Shown here: positions 27,074 to 37,285 of the stretch, piece after piece
How positions within the stretch are numbered: position 1 is the first letter of the stretch
Layout: each line of letters starts with the position of its first letter
From: Planctomycetota bacterium
GTDB lineage: Bacteria; Planctomycetota; Phycisphaerae; UBA1845; JANYLN01
Direction: 5' to 3'
Length of the DNA stretch: 45,134 nt
Assembly (NCBI GenBank): GCA_025357795.1
Contig: JANYLN010000048.1
Span: 1-45,134, forward strand
Translations under genes and position numbers: made by a program
The notes under the pieces: model-generated
What the model was told of the DNA's origin: nothing
Databases searched by the model: none
What the model saw: the letters and a program-made list of their open reading frames with translations, nothing else

Positions 27074-27871
27074 TTATGCACGACGACGCAGCAGGGCCAA
27101 GCCGCCAAGGGCGAGCAAGGCCAACGAGACAGGCTCAGGCGTGTACGCAACAAATAAGGCCGGACGGGTCGTGGTGTCAGAGTTCCGGTTGGTATACCAA
27201 GCGCGGTTGCCGACCGTGCCAGTATAGGTGGCGTTGCCGCCGACCGCCCAACCGTAATTGGACATCGTGCCGTTGACCATCGCCTGCAAATCAGCCGTCA
27301 CATCGAAAATACTGGGCTTACCGGTCGCGAGCGGCTGCGTAGCGCCGCTGCCGGTAACCTTGGTGGGTGTGCCGAGGTCAGCTGCGCCGAACTGAGCATT
27401 CGAGGCCGGACCCCACGTGAGGCCCGTGGCAGGGTTATTCGGGCCCGCCATTGTCGCCACACCCTGGGTCCAGTTGTGTGTCACGACGGGCGCAATGTAC
27501 TCCGGATCGGTATTGCCGTTAGTTGCGTAAAGCCGGATCTGCGCCTTTGAGATGGTCGCACCAGCCGGGATGCTCGACAGATCCCATTTGAACAATTGAG
27601 CGGTATCGCCCGTGCCCGCGACCGCGGCAGGCCCCACGTTGTTCGGGTTTCGCAGGGCAGCCCCATTGGCGGACATCTCGCACATGTCCATGGTCACCTG
27701 CACCACGTTGGCTGCACCGGCCGTCTTGAAGTCGGTAAACAGGTTTGTGGTGTACGACATGTTAATGTCGGCGCCCGATTTGAAGATCGAAATAATCGGC
27801 GCCGCTTGGGCCAAGCCCGCACTGACTACCACTAAGGCTGCTACTGCTAAGAACACAATTGTTTTGCGCAT
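27074..27871 (-). CDS. DNRLRE-type domain protein with PEP-CTERM sorting signal
   Basis: MRKTIVFLAVAALVVVSAGLAQA signal; FKWDLSSIPAGATISKAQIRLYATNG; C-terminal TPEPVSLALLALGGLALLRRRA; SD ggaaaggga. Confidence 0.85.
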   Translation of the reverse strand: MRKTIVFLAVAALVVVSAGLAQAAPIISIFKSGADINMSYTTNLFTDFKTAGAANVVQVTMDMCEMSANGAALRNPNNVGPAAVAGTGDTAQLFKWDLSSIPAGATISKAQIRLYATNGNTDPEYIAPVVTHNWTQGVATMAGPNNPATGLTWGPASNAQFGAADLGTPTKVTGSGATQPLATGKPSIFDVTADLQAMVNGTMSNYGWAVGGNATYTGTVGNRAWYTNRNSDTTTRPALFVAYTPEPVSLALLALGGLALLRRRA

Positions 27872-28219
27872 AGCTCCCTTTCCTCCAAAAAACAACTCCA
27901 TGACATGCGTACATTTCAACCGCTGAGCCACATTCGAGCATTTTATGTTCCGCTGGTCAAGGGATTTTCAGGCTGACGCACAGATAAAGTGCTTATTCCT
28001 GGTATGTAGTTAGGTTGACTCGCCCCTCAGAATAGCCCACGCGTCGAGAATGTTCGCAAGTCTTTAAAGATCAAATTGTTATATCATTCTTCTCTTGTTT
28101 TCTCGCGGGTTTTTTGTAAACTTATTAACGTTGTAACATGCCGTGGACAAGGAGGTTAGCGAGCAAATGCGATACCCTGTCGATCCTCGACAAATGACCT
28201 TGTCGAGCCCGCCTCGGTG

Positions 28220-28384
28220 ATGTTTTCCCCCATAACGATCAAGTACCTGTCTTGGGACTGGCCGGGGGTGTTTCGGCATCCAATGCTGCACCTGATGCCG
28301 GCGGTTGCGCTGGGCGAGCATTTTGATGCGAAACTGGGTTGCCCGACGAAAGAGCTCTATCGCATGGCGGGGGCAGCCTTGTAG
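28220..28384 (+). pseudogene. possible N-terminal fragment of a transposase
   Basis: MFSPITIKYLSWDWPGVFRHPMLHLMPAVALGEHFDAKLGCPTKELYRMAGAAL* resembles N-termini of some transposases from memory (DWPGVFR...LMPA..LG..F....G.PTKELY.MAG). Confidence 0.4.
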
Positions 28385-28758
28385 CCGGCCTCCTCCACAA
28401 CGCTTTGGATCCTCGCGTCGCTGGGGGCGTCCTGGGAAGCGACGGTCACGCAGGCCTTCTTCTCATCAAAGGAAACCTTGGCGGATTTGACGCCTGGCAG
28501 GGCCGACAGGCTTTGCTGGATCTTGCCGGCGCACATCTGGCAGTACATGCCCTCGATCTGGTAGACACGGGTGTTCGCATGGGCCGGTTGCGTGGCTGCG
28601 GGTCGGGTCGACGCAGGTGTCTTGGTCGCCGGCTGCGTGGCGGCATTCTGCGCCAGAACTGATGCGCCACCCAGGCAGATGATCAAGACCGCCGAGGTGA
28701 TCATGAACCCTGCCGCCAACAGAACCGCCTTAGTGGTCGGACCGCTTGCTTTGTACAT
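28357..28758 (-). CDS. heavy-metal-associated (HMA) domain protein
   Basis: N-terminal hydrophobic segment; YQIEGMYCQMCAGKIQQSLSALPGVKSAKVSFDEKKACVTVASQ (GMxCxxC). Confidence 0.85.
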   Translation of the reverse strand: MYKASGPTTKAVLLAAGFMITSAVLIICLGGASVLAQNAATQPATKTPASTRPAATQPAHANTRVYQIEGMYCQMCAGKIQQSLSALPGVKSAKVSFDEKKACVTVASQDAPSDARIQSVVEEAGYKAAPAMR

Positions 28759-29200
28759 CGTGATTGTCTCCGATGGTTAACGCATTGCCGGCTGCCAGTC
28801 GCGAACGTCTCAGCCGATGATATGCATGCTGCGGCCAGGATCGCCACGGCCTATAATCCGAGAGTCTGCCCCAAGGCTGTGCGGCCTGGAGCATGCGGGA
28901 ACCCTTGCATACGGGTTCAAGCGGGGAAGGAAGAGATCCCGATGAATATTGTGCCGCGACGGCGAACCCCTCACTCGCCGCAACGGCCTGTACAACTCTC
29001 CCTGTAGCAACAGGTCCCACGGCCAAAAAGCCGCGGGATTTGTTGTTAACAGGCCCCCACCCACTGCGCACCGCTCCTGCGACAGTTCGTTCGCCTCGGG
29101 CACAGGGATGCTGGCAGGCATACCATTTAGCAGGTGAAACTGATCGAATCTACAGAATGCAACCGCCCTGCACGGGCGATCACGCGGGAGGTTCCATCCC

Positions 29201-32200
29201 ATGGCAGAAGACAAGAGCCGCGACTCGAATGCCCGTGACGTTCCCGCCGATCCCAATCCTCCAAACCCGCCTCGCGAGCCGAACCAACCGCGACGTCGCC
29301 GGCGATGGCCGTACATCGTGGGCTTCGTCTTGCTTTGCATCATCATCGGCCTGGTGGTGATGGCGGCCGTGCTGCCGACGGTGATCAGCAGTGACTACGG
29401 CACGCGACAGCTCGTCGCGATGGTGAACCAGCGTCTGCGCGGCACGGTAAAGGTCCAGAACATGAATCTGTCGTGGTGGCGTCCCTCGCAGTTGCAGGGC
29501 GTGGCGCTGCTGGATGCCAAAGACCGGCAGGTCCTGAGCGTCCATCGCGTGGTGGTGCAGACGGGCCTGTGGAACATCGTGCGTTCGCCGATGTCCTTCG
29601 GCCAAGTGGATCTCGAGCAGCCCAACGCGATCGTCTACCTGCAGGAGAATGAGTCCCCCTCGCTGGTCCAGGCGGTCGAGCCGCGCCAACCGGCCGCGAC
29701 CCAGCCTGCGAAAGAGGAAAAGACTGGTCCGCCCCCGGCGCCTAAGGGCCAGTTGGTCATCCACAGCGGCAACGTGCGCATCATCAAACCAGACGGCCAG
29801 GAACTAGGCGTCACCAACCTCAATGGGCAGGTGACACTGGATACCCTGGACAACATCCAGGGACAGTTGGCGGCCCAGATCGCTCAAGGCGGTCAGCTCC
29901 AGGCTCAGGCCAACGTCAAGAACCTCGTGGCCGGTGGCAAGATCGACATCAACCAGGCGACGGGACAGTTCGCCTTCAACACGGACCAACCGGTGGCGCT
30001 GGCCCCGCTGCTGTCGTTCTTTGACCAGCCGGGCGTACACGGCCAGGCGAACCTGAACGTGCAGGGCCAACTAGATCGCGGCGCGTTGCAGGCGGACCTC
30101 AAGACGCAGATCAACGAGTTCTACACGCAGCCGAAGCAGCCGCGGGGCGAGCAGGTTGTCCAGCCGCAACCGATTGACCTGGGATTGGTTGCGCAGGTCC
30201 GCCGGTTGGCAGACCAGAAGATCGACGGCAACATGAACCTCACGGGCGGGGCCGGCACAGCCAAGGCGCAGTTCGCCTATGCGCCGACCACCCAGACTGT
30301 CGGGGCAGGCGAGCAACCCACCCGCGTCACCGGCGAGGACCTGATGTCCCTGCTTCTGACAGGCAAACGCGTGGCCTTGCCGAGCGTGCAGGCGACAGCG
30401 GAGGCGAACCTGAACCTGCAGGCACTGGCCGGGGCGATCCCGAGCCTGCTGCGGATCCAGGAGGGTGTGGAGATCACCAGGGGTGAGCTGCAAATCCCCA
30501 ACCTGCAGGTCCATACACAGCCTGACCTGGCGGCGGTCGTCGCGGTGCGGGTGGTCGATCTGACTGCGACGCGCAACGGCCAGCCTGTTGACTGGCAACC
30601 GATCGTGCTGGACGTCAATGCCCACGTGGTGCCGAACGAAGGGTTGCAGGTCGAGCGAGGGCAACTGCAGTCGGGCTTCGCCCAGGCGAATGTCCTGGGA
30701 AATCCGGCCAATCTGAATGGGCGGTTCGACGCGGACCTCGCCAAGCTGGATCAGCAACTGCGGCAGTTGGTGGACCTGGGCGATGTCCGGATGGCGGGCC
30801 GAGTGGATGGCCGCTTCACGGTCGCTCGCGAGAACGAGAACGAGGTCAAGATCACTTCTAACATCAAGGCCGCAGACCTTCGCTACATCTCAGGCGACAG
30901 GCAGCTCAACGTCCAGCAGGCGACACTGAATCCCAATGCCTCGCTCCTGCTGGCCAACCAGAGCCCGCAGCGAGTCGTGCTGCACAGCCTGGATGCCAAC
31001 GTCGACCAGCGGATCACGGCGGCGGCGGACGGCTGGTACGACTTGACGAGCAAGGCCTGGAAGACAGACGTGACTCTCCAGCAGGCGCAGCTGCCCTACC
31101 TGGTCAGCCAGGCCCGGGCGCTGGGCGTGCGGGCGTTCGATCAGTACGAGGGGTACTCCGGAACCATCTCGGACCTGCAGTTGACGGCAGGGTACAACCC
31201 GCAGACCGAGGCGATCGCCTCCAGCGGCAAGGGCACGCTGGCAGGGCTGAGCGTCAAGGGGCAGCCTGTCGCCGAGAACGTCGCTTTGCAGTGGCAGGAG
31301 GCCCAATATTCCACCAAGACACAGCAAGCTCGCCTTGCCAGCGCCACGCTCAAGGGCGACGACTTCGCCAGCCTCAACGCGGAGGACTTCCAGTACCAGT
31401 CGGGCCAGGCCCTGCGGCTGAGCGGCCGGGTCAAGGTGGTCGCGGACGTCGCACGGACACTCGCGGCCGTCTACATGCTGACTGGCCAGCAGCAGGCGCC
31501 TGCGATTGCCGGACAACTGAACCTCGCGAGCAACATGCAGACCCAGGGCAACGTGGTGAGCTTGGCCGGCGAGGCCACCGTCGACAACTTCCAGGCTGGC
31601 ACGGGCAAGGAAGCCTTCCGGCAGGAGCAGGTGCAACTGGTGTATGACACGCAGATCGACAACAGCAACGAGACCATCGCCCTGCGGCAGGCAAAACTGA
31701 CTTCGGCACCACTGACCGCCAGCCTGGCCGGCACGGTCCAGCAGTTCCGTACGCGGCAGGTACTGAACCTGCAAGGCAACTACCAGGCCAGCTGGGACCG
31801 CATCATGCCGCTCGTGCACGAGTTGGCACCAGCGACGGCCAAGACGGTGGACTTGAGGGGCAAGTCCGAGAGCCGGTTCACCGTGGTCGGCCCCGCCTGG
31901 CAGGAAAATGTCCAGCCGCCGTACCGCGGCGTGACGGCGGAAGGCTTCGATATCGGCTGGCAGGACGGCCTGGTCTACGGCATAAAACTCGGCCGAGGTG
32001 TGCTCTCACCGCGGCTGGCGGATGGCCGACTGGTGCTGCCGACAGCGAGCATCCCGGCCTCGGGCGGCACGATGAACATCAGCGGCACGGTGGACCTCAC
32101 GCAACAGACGCCGCAGTTGCGGATCCCGGGACAGCTGCAACTGCTGGACAACATCAACCTCAACAGCGAGATCGGTCGGCAACTGCTCAGCTACGTCAAT

Positions 32201-33094
32201 CCGCTGTTCGCGGATGCCACCGGGCTGGATGGCCGCGTCTCGTTGGTGATCCAGGACATCGACCTGCCGCTGGGCGAGGCGATCAAGCAGACGGGCAGCG
32301 GACGCGGCCAGATGAACATGCAGAACGTGCGCGTCCAGCCGACCGGCGCATTTGGCCTGCTGGTCCAGATCGCCGGTGCCGCCGGCCAGGGCAAGCAGGG
32401 CCGGGGCCAACAGGGGTCCTTGGGGGCGCTGGGCGAAGCGGGGCAACTCGGCCGTCTTGGCCAACAGGTGCCCCAGGGCCAGATCGACCAGCAGGGCGCG
32501 GTGGACATCCGCATCGGCAACCCCACGTTCGTGATCAGCAACGGCCGGATCACCTATGACAACTTCGCCTTGACCTTCGCCAACGGGGTCGAGATGGTCT
32601 TCTCGGGCTGGGTCGGTTTCGACGATACGGTCATGATGTACGTGGGCATGCCTGTTACAGCCGGCCTGCTGCAACAGGCGGGCGTGAAGGGCCCGGTCGC
32701 CCAGTACGCGAGCGTCCTGGGCAATGCCCGAATCGACGTACCGCTGGTCGGCTCGCGCACGAATCCGCAGCTGGATTTCGCGCACATCAAGATCCAGCCG
32801 CTGGTCGCACAGGCCATCCGCGAGCTCGCCAAACAGGGCATCCGCAGCGCCGTGCCTGGCGGCCAGTTCCTGCCGCTGCCGGGCGAGAAGCCGCCGCAGC
32901 AGGGCCAACAGCGCGAGATTTTGCCGGGCGTGCCGGTGCCGCAATTGCCAGGGTTGCCCGGTCCAGATCGCGAGCGCCAGCAGGAGCCGCCCCCGCAACA
33001 ACAACAGCAGGACCAGCAGCAGGATCAGCAGCAGCAACAGCGGCAGCCCGACCATCCGATCGAGGACCGACTGCGGGGCATCTTCGGACGGTGA
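29201..33094 (+). CDS. large AsmA-like/TamB-like membrane-anchored protein (1297 aa) with C-terminal poly-Gln tract
   Basis: One N-terminal TM (WPYIVGFVLLCIIIGLVVMAAVLPTVI) then long beta-rich repeats; QEPPPQQQQQDQQQDQQQQQRQ tail; SD gggagg. Confidence 0.75.
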   Translation: MAEDKSRDSNARDVPADPNPPNPPREPNQPRRRRRWPYIVGFVLLCIIIGLVVMAAVLPTVISSDYGTRQLVAMVNQRLRGTVKVQNMNLSWWRPSQLQGVALLDAKDRQVLSVHRVVVQTGLWNIVRSPMSFGQVDLEQPNAIVYLQENESPSLVQAVEPRQPAATQPAKEEKTGPPPAPKGQLVIHSGNVRIIKPDGQELGVTNLNGQVTLDTLDNIQGQLAAQIAQGGQLQAQANVKNLVAGGKIDINQATGQFAFNTDQPVALAPLLSFFDQPGVHGQANLNVQGQLDRGALQADLKTQINEFYTQPKQPRGEQVVQPQPIDLGLVAQVRRLADQKIDGNMNLTGGAGTAKAQFAYAPTTQTVGAGEQPTRVTGEDLMSLLLTGKRVALPSVQATAEANLNLQALAGAIPSLLRIQEGVEITRGELQIPNLQVHTQPDLAAVVAVRVVDLTATRNGQPVDWQPIVLDVNAHVVPNEGLQVERGQLQSGFAQANVLGNPANLNGRFDADLAKLDQQLRQLVDLGDVRMAGRVDGRFTVARENENEVKITSNIKAADLRYISGDRQLNVQQATLNPNASLLLANQSPQRVVLHSLDANVDQRITAAADGWYDLTSKAWKTDVTLQQAQLPYLVSQARALGVRAFDQYEGYSGTISDLQLTAGYNPQTEAIASSGKGTLAGLSVKGQPVAENVALQWQEAQYSTKTQQARLASATLKGDDFASLNAEDFQYQSGQALRLSGRVKVVADVARTLAAVYMLTGQQQAPAIAGQLNLASNMQTQGNVVSLAGEATVDNFQAGTGKEAFRQEQVQLVYDTQIDNSNETIALRQAKLTSAPLTASLAGTVQQFRTRQVLNLQGNYQASWDRIMPLVHELAPATAKTVDLRGKSESRFTVVGPAWQENVQPPYRGVTAEGFDIGWQDGLVYGIKLGRGVLSPRLADGRLVLPTASIPASGGTMNISGTVDLTQQTPQLRIPGQLQLLDNINLNSEIGRQLLSYVNPLFADATGLDGRVSLVIQDIDLPLGEAIKQTGSGRGQMNMQNVRVQPTGAFGLLVQIAGAAGQGKQGRGQQGSLGALGEAGQLGRLGQQVPQGQIDQQGAVDIRIGNPTFVISNGRITYDNFALTFANGVEMVFSGWVGFDDTVMMYVGMPVTAGLLQQAGVKGPVAQYASVLGNARIDVPLVGSRTNPQLDFAHIKIQPLVAQAIRELAKQGIRSAVPGGQFLPLPGEKPPQQGQQREILPGVPVPQLPGLPGPDRERQQEPPPQQQQQDQQQDQQQQQRQPDHPIEDRLRGIFGR

Positions 33095-33274
33095 CCCACG
33101 GCGGGATCACGGGCAGGGGAAAGGAGGGCTGGGCCTGATGCCGGTTCTTGGGAGCCAGGCGGGCGGGCAGCCTGACACCGGCGGATGCGCTCTGGCAAGA
33201 AAACACCGCCCGCAGGCAACCGTCTGCATAGACAAACCATCCCTTTGTTCATGGTTCCGGCCTTGGCCGCACCA

Positions 33275-34924
33275 TTACCGTTGCTGTTTCCTGACCCGTC
33301 GTCGCTCCCCTGCCGCCTCTGTCGTTGCCATTGCCGTCCGCCGGCACGGGCCCGCAGGGGCCTGTTCAATCACCAGGTCGCGCCCAAAGACTTTCTTGAA
33401 GACCTTGCCGTGGTTCTGCACGCCCCAGACTTCCAGTTGGCAATCCTCCTTCGCGTGGATCTCCAGCAGGACGTCGCGCCGGCCCTTCGCCCACAGGTGC
33501 GCGCAGCGGACCACGCCCATGTGGCTACGGTCGAGGCTCTCCGCCAGGCGCAGCAGTACCGACAGCACGCGGACGATCTGCTGGCTGGAGGGGTCCATCT
33601 CAGCCAGGGCCGGGTGCTTCTTGCGTGGCACGTTGCGGCGGTGAAACAGCGTACAGTTGGCGACGATCGCGATCTCCGTCTCGTCAAAGCCCAGCAGGTC
33701 GGCATGGCGAATGAAGTATGCCGAGTGGACCTCGTGGTCGCCGAAGGACAGGAACGTGCCGATATCGTGCAGCAGCGCGGCAAACTCCAGCAGGTCGCGC
33801 TCCCACTTGCCCAGGCCGTGCAGTCCGGCCTCGCGCGCGGAATCGAACAGACCCAGCGCCAGCCGGGCTACGTTGCGGGCGTGCGGCTCATCGAAACCGC
33901 AGGTGTGGCCCAGTTGCAGCACGCTATTTTCGCGGAAGGTCATCTTGTGCAGCAACTGAGCGTGACGTCTGCGCGAGAGGTGGTCAAGCGGCAAGCCGTC
34001 TCGCATGGAGCGCTCGCTGATCTGCAGTTGCTTGAGGCCCAGTTCCTCCATGAACGTCTGGAGGATCGCGGCGCCGGGAATGATGATGTCCGCCCGTTCG
34101 GGATTCAGGCCCGGCACCTTGCGGCGCTCCGCAAGGTTCAGCGAGCAGAGATGCTCGACCACCTGCACCAACTGCTCGAGCGTCAGCAGGTCGCGCCGGC
34201 GAGGCAGTCGGCCGTTGAGACGACGCGACGCAATGTCCGCCAGGTTGACCGCGGTGCCGGAACTGGCGATGCCCAGGTCGGGCTCGCATTGACGGACATG
34301 TTGGAAGACATGCACGGCCGTGTTGTGGACGTACCCCTGGATCTCCTTGTAGCGGCCCCGGCTGACAGGTCCGGTCTCGCTGGGCTTGAAGAACATGTTC
34401 TGCAGGCGGATCGCCCCCAGCCGTAGCGTGTCGAGGTAGCGGTAGCGGTGCTGGTCGCCGACGATGACCTCGGTGCTGCCGCCGCCGACGTCGATGAAGA
34501 CCGCCTGCCGGTCGGCAAGGTTCGTGCCCGACGAGACCCCCAGCCAGATCAAGCGGGCCTCCTCCTTGCCGGAAACCACGCGAATGTCGAGGCCGGCCTC
34601 CTTCTTGAGCCGATTCAGGAACAGCCGGCGGTTGCGGGCCTCGCGGGTCGCGGCGGTGGCGACGGCGATGATCTCCTTGGCGCCGAACGAACGGGCCATC
34701 CGGGCGAACCGGCTGCAGACCTGCACCGCCCGCTGCATCGCCGTAGCGGTGAGCCGGTGCAGGGCAAACTCCCCTTCGCCCAGCCGGACGGTCTCCTTCT
34801 GCTGGGTCAGCGTGGTGAACGTGTGATTCGGGTTGATCCTCGCCAGCAGCAGGCGAGCCGAGTTGGTGCCGATGTCCATGAAGGCAACGACAGGCTTCTT
34901 GCGAGCGTCTACGCGGGATGCCAT
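33275..34924 (-). CDS. Ppx/GppA phosphatase family protein with C-terminal HD-like domain
   Basis: FMDIGTNSARLLLARI; IDVGGGSTEVIVGD; LRLGAIRLQNMF; ASSGTAVNLADI; LLHDIGTFLSFGDHEVHS. Confidence 0.92.
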   Translation of the reverse strand: MASRVDARKKPVVAFMDIGTNSARLLLARINPNHTFTTLTQQKETVRLGEGEFALHRLTATAMQRAVQVCSRFARMARSFGAKEIIAVATAATREARNRRLFLNRLKKEAGLDIRVVSGKEEARLIWLGVSSGTNLADRQAVFIDVGGGSTEVIVGDQHRYRYLDTLRLGAIRLQNMFFKPSETGPVSRGRYKEIQGYVHNTAVHVFQHVRQCEPDLGIASSGTAVNLADIASRRLNGRLPRRRDLLTLEQLVQVVEHLCSLNLAERRKVPGLNPERADIIIPGAAILQTFMEELGLKQLQISERSMRDGLPLDHLSRRRHAQLLHKMTFRENSVLQLGHTCGFDEPHARNVARLALGLFDSAREAGLHGLGKWERDLLEFAALLHDIGTFLSFGDHEVHSAYFIRHADLLGFDETEIAIVANCTLFHRRNVPRKKHPALAEMDPSSQQIVRVLSVLLRLAESLDRSHMGVVRCAHLWAKGRRDVLLEIHAKEDCQLEVWGVQNHGKVFKKVFGRDLVIEQAPAGPCRRTAMATTEAAGERRRVRKQQR

Positions 34925-36258
34925 TGAATGTCCAACTTCCGGTCAAAGACCTTCTCGAACAGGCGGCCCTTCTTGACGGCCTGGTCGCGTTCTTCGTCCA
35001 GTGCACGATCGGCCACGCAGTCGATGGTAACGCGATCGGACAGGATGCGGCAAGCGAGGTCCCGCACGCGGTCCTCGTGCATCACGTCCAGGGAGTCCGC
35101 CACCCGCAGGATCGCCGAGAGGGTGCGCACAACCTGCCGGTCGCGATCGCCCAGCAAACCGTAGGGCTCGTGCTTCTTCTTGGGAGCTGCTCGTCGATGG
35201 TAGCGGGCGATGCAGCCGATGATCTGGCGCTCCCGGCCGTTGAACGGCAGCAGCGGCGAATCGAGGACGATCCGCAGGGCGGTCTTGTGATGCTTCTTCT
35301 GCCCTTCGATCCAGCCGATGTCGTGCAGCAGCGATCCGCAATGCAGCCAGAAACGCCCCGGCTCCCCCATCTTGTGCAGCGAGTGCAATTGCTCGAAGAG
35401 CTTCAGCGCCAGCCGCGTAACCTGGTGGGTGTGTCCCTCTTCGTACTTGCAGACTCGCGCCAGTTGCAGCACGCTGGCCAGCCGCGGGTTTTGGTCCTCG
35501 GCCGGCGGTTCCCCAACCGGTTCGGCTTCTTTCTTGGTCTCCTGGATCACGTCGTCGAGCCCTCTTCCGCGGATGATCATCTGGATGAACAGTTCCGGCA
35601 GACGGCGTTTGCGCATCGCGTCGACAGTTCGCTGGATGTCGTAATCGAGCCGGTAATGCCGTACCTGGAGCCGTCGCGGCGAGATCTCCAGCACGGCGTA
35701 GCAGGCTCGCGGGTCGCCGTCGTCGGGCCGCCCCACGCTGCCGGTATTGATAAACCACGTGCCGTCAATCTTGCGGACGAACGGCACGTGCGAATGGCCG
35801 AATATGATGATATCGGCCTTGGCCATCTCCGCGAGTTCCCGCAGCCGCTCCTGGGGCGTATCCGGCTCGAGGTGTTCGTCGGGCGAAGCGGGGCCGGCGT
35901 GCGTCAGGAGGATCCGCTTGCCGGCCACTTCGAGCCGGTACTCCTGCGGCAGGCCTTGCAGGTACTTGCGGCTGGCCTTGGACAGATGGTCGTAAGCCCA
36001 AGCCTTGGCGAGAGCCTTTTCGGATTTCTTGGGCTTGCTCTTTTGGGGACTGGCCAGGACATCGACGTCATAGTTGCCCAGGATGCTGACGGCCTTGGCC
36101 TTTCGCAGCAGGCGGACGACCTCGTCGGGGTGCGGCCCGTAGCCGACGAAGTCGCCGATGTTCCAGATCGCCTCAGCCTTCTGGGCGCGGGCGTGTTCGA
36201 GGACGGCCTCCAGGGCCGGCAGATTCGCGTGCATATCGCCAATGAGTGCGACCTTCAT
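34909..36258 (-). CDS. calcineurin-like phosphoesterase fused to a Ppx/GppA-type HD domain
   Basis: MKVALIGDMHANLPALEAVLEHA, NIGDFVGYGPHPDEV, LGNYDVD, LLTHAGP, FGHSHVP; C-terminal LLHDIGWIEGQKKHHK...IARYHRRAAPKKKHEPY...LSAILRVADSLD. Confidence 0.92.
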   Translation of the reverse strand: MKVALIGDMHANLPALEAVLEHARAQKAEAIWNIGDFVGYGPHPDEVVRLLRKAKAVSILGNYDVDVLASPQKSKPKKSEKALAKAWAYDHLSKASRKYLQGLPQEYRLEVAGKRILLTHAGPASPDEHLEPDTPQERLRELAEMAKADIIIFGHSHVPFVRKIDGTWFINTGSVGRPDDGDPRACYAVLEISPRRLQVRHYRLDYDIQRTVDAMRKRRLPELFIQMIIRGRGLDDVIQETKKEAEPVGEPPAEDQNPRLASVLQLARVCKYEEGHTHQVTRLALKLFEQLHSLHKMGEPGRFWLHCGSLLHDIGWIEGQKKHHKTALRIVLDSPLLPFNGRERQIIGCIARYHRRAAPKKKHEPYGLLGDRDRQVVRTLSAILRVADSLDVMHEDRVRDLACRILSDRVTIDCVADRALDEERDQAVKKGRLFEKVFDRKLDIQWHPA

Positions 36259-37256
36259 GCCGAAGGCTCCTGCCCGGGCGGTGGCACTGGCGGCTCGGAT
36301 TGCTCCTGCGGCGAGACCATCCGGTACATCGCGACCCAGGTATCCTGCTGGCGCAGCTGCTGCCAGAAGGCGACGAAGTCGCGGTAGCACTCATCCCGAT
36401 GGCACTGTCGCTTGGTTCGCAGATGGTCGATCCCCGGTACCAGCCGGCCCATCGTCCGAGCGTCTCCGAAGTATTCTACGGTCCGTTGCCGCTCCTGCTC
36501 CACAAAGGACGGCAGCCAGGCGATCCAAACGTCGCAGTCGTGCAGGTCGCCCAGTTGCTGCTGCACCTGCTTGAGCGATCGCAGGATCGAGTCGAAGTCC
36601 TCGCCGTACAGCGGCCGGAAGATCTCCACCGCGTAGCGGAGATGCTTTGCGGCGATCCGCATGGCGTGCAGCTCCAGGATCCGCTGCGGCTGCTCGATGT
36701 AGGGCTCGTACGCGAGCATCGCTTCCAGGCGCTGCGAGATCGCGCGGCTAGCCCGGCGGCGAATGCACGGGTCATTCAGGTCGACGCGGCTGAGTTGGCC
36801 ACGGGCCAGCACCGGCCCCAGGATCGCCTCCATCTCCCCCAGGGTGCCACTGCTATCCAGCGGGTCGAGCGCCGCGACCATGTCGTCCTGCAAGGCGCGT
36901 CGTTTCTGCCGCAGCCGCAGCAGCAGGCGTTTGAGGCCGGGCAGCAGCCGGCGATCCGTTACAGACTTGAGGAAACCCTCGACGAACTCGACGTGGACAT
37001 CGGTATCGCGAGCCTCCCCCAGCGCCCGCGTCACCCGGCGGATCGCCTTGCGCCAGGTCCGGGCCTTCTTGCCAGGCAGGCAGTCCACGAAGAGTTCCAG
37101 GACGGTCCGCAGCCGACGGGAGGCAACCCGCATGTCGTGCACGGCCTCGACGTCGCGGTTGTCGCGAACGGCCTGGGCATGGCTCGCCGCGGCGTCCATC
37201 CGAATGAGGATAGCTTGGGCACCGAAGCAGCACTCGACCTCGTTGGGACTGGCCAT
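36255..37256 (-). CDS. CHAD domain-containing protein
   Basis: VEAVHDMRVASRRLRTVLELF; LHAMRIAAKHLRYAVEIF; LKQVQQQLGDLHDCDVWIAWL. ATGA overlap with the phosphoesterase gene. Confidence 0.93.
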   Translation of the reverse strand: MASPNEVECCFGAQAILIRMDAAASHAQAVRDNRDVEAVHDMRVASRRLRTVLELFVDCLPGKKARTWRKAIRRVTRALGEARDTDVHVEFVEGFLKSVTDRRLLPGLKRLLLRLRQKRRALQDDMVAALDPLDSSGTLGEMEAILGPVLARGQLSRVDLNDPCIRRRASRAISQRLEAMLAYEPYIEQPQRILELHAMRIAAKHLRYAVEIFRPLYGEDFDSILRSLKQVQQQLGDLHDCDVWIAWLPSFVEQERQRTVEYFGDARTMGRLVPGIDHLRTKRQCHRDECYRDFVAFWQQLRQQDTWVAMYRMVSPQEQSEPPVPPPGQEPSA

Positions 37257-37285
37257 GACATTTGTCCGAAAGGTTATCTCCGAGG

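Noticed and set aside
34918-36387. 489-aa plus-strand ORF
   Set aside because: Antisense shadow of the phosphoesterase-HD gene, which has clear motifs on the minus strand.
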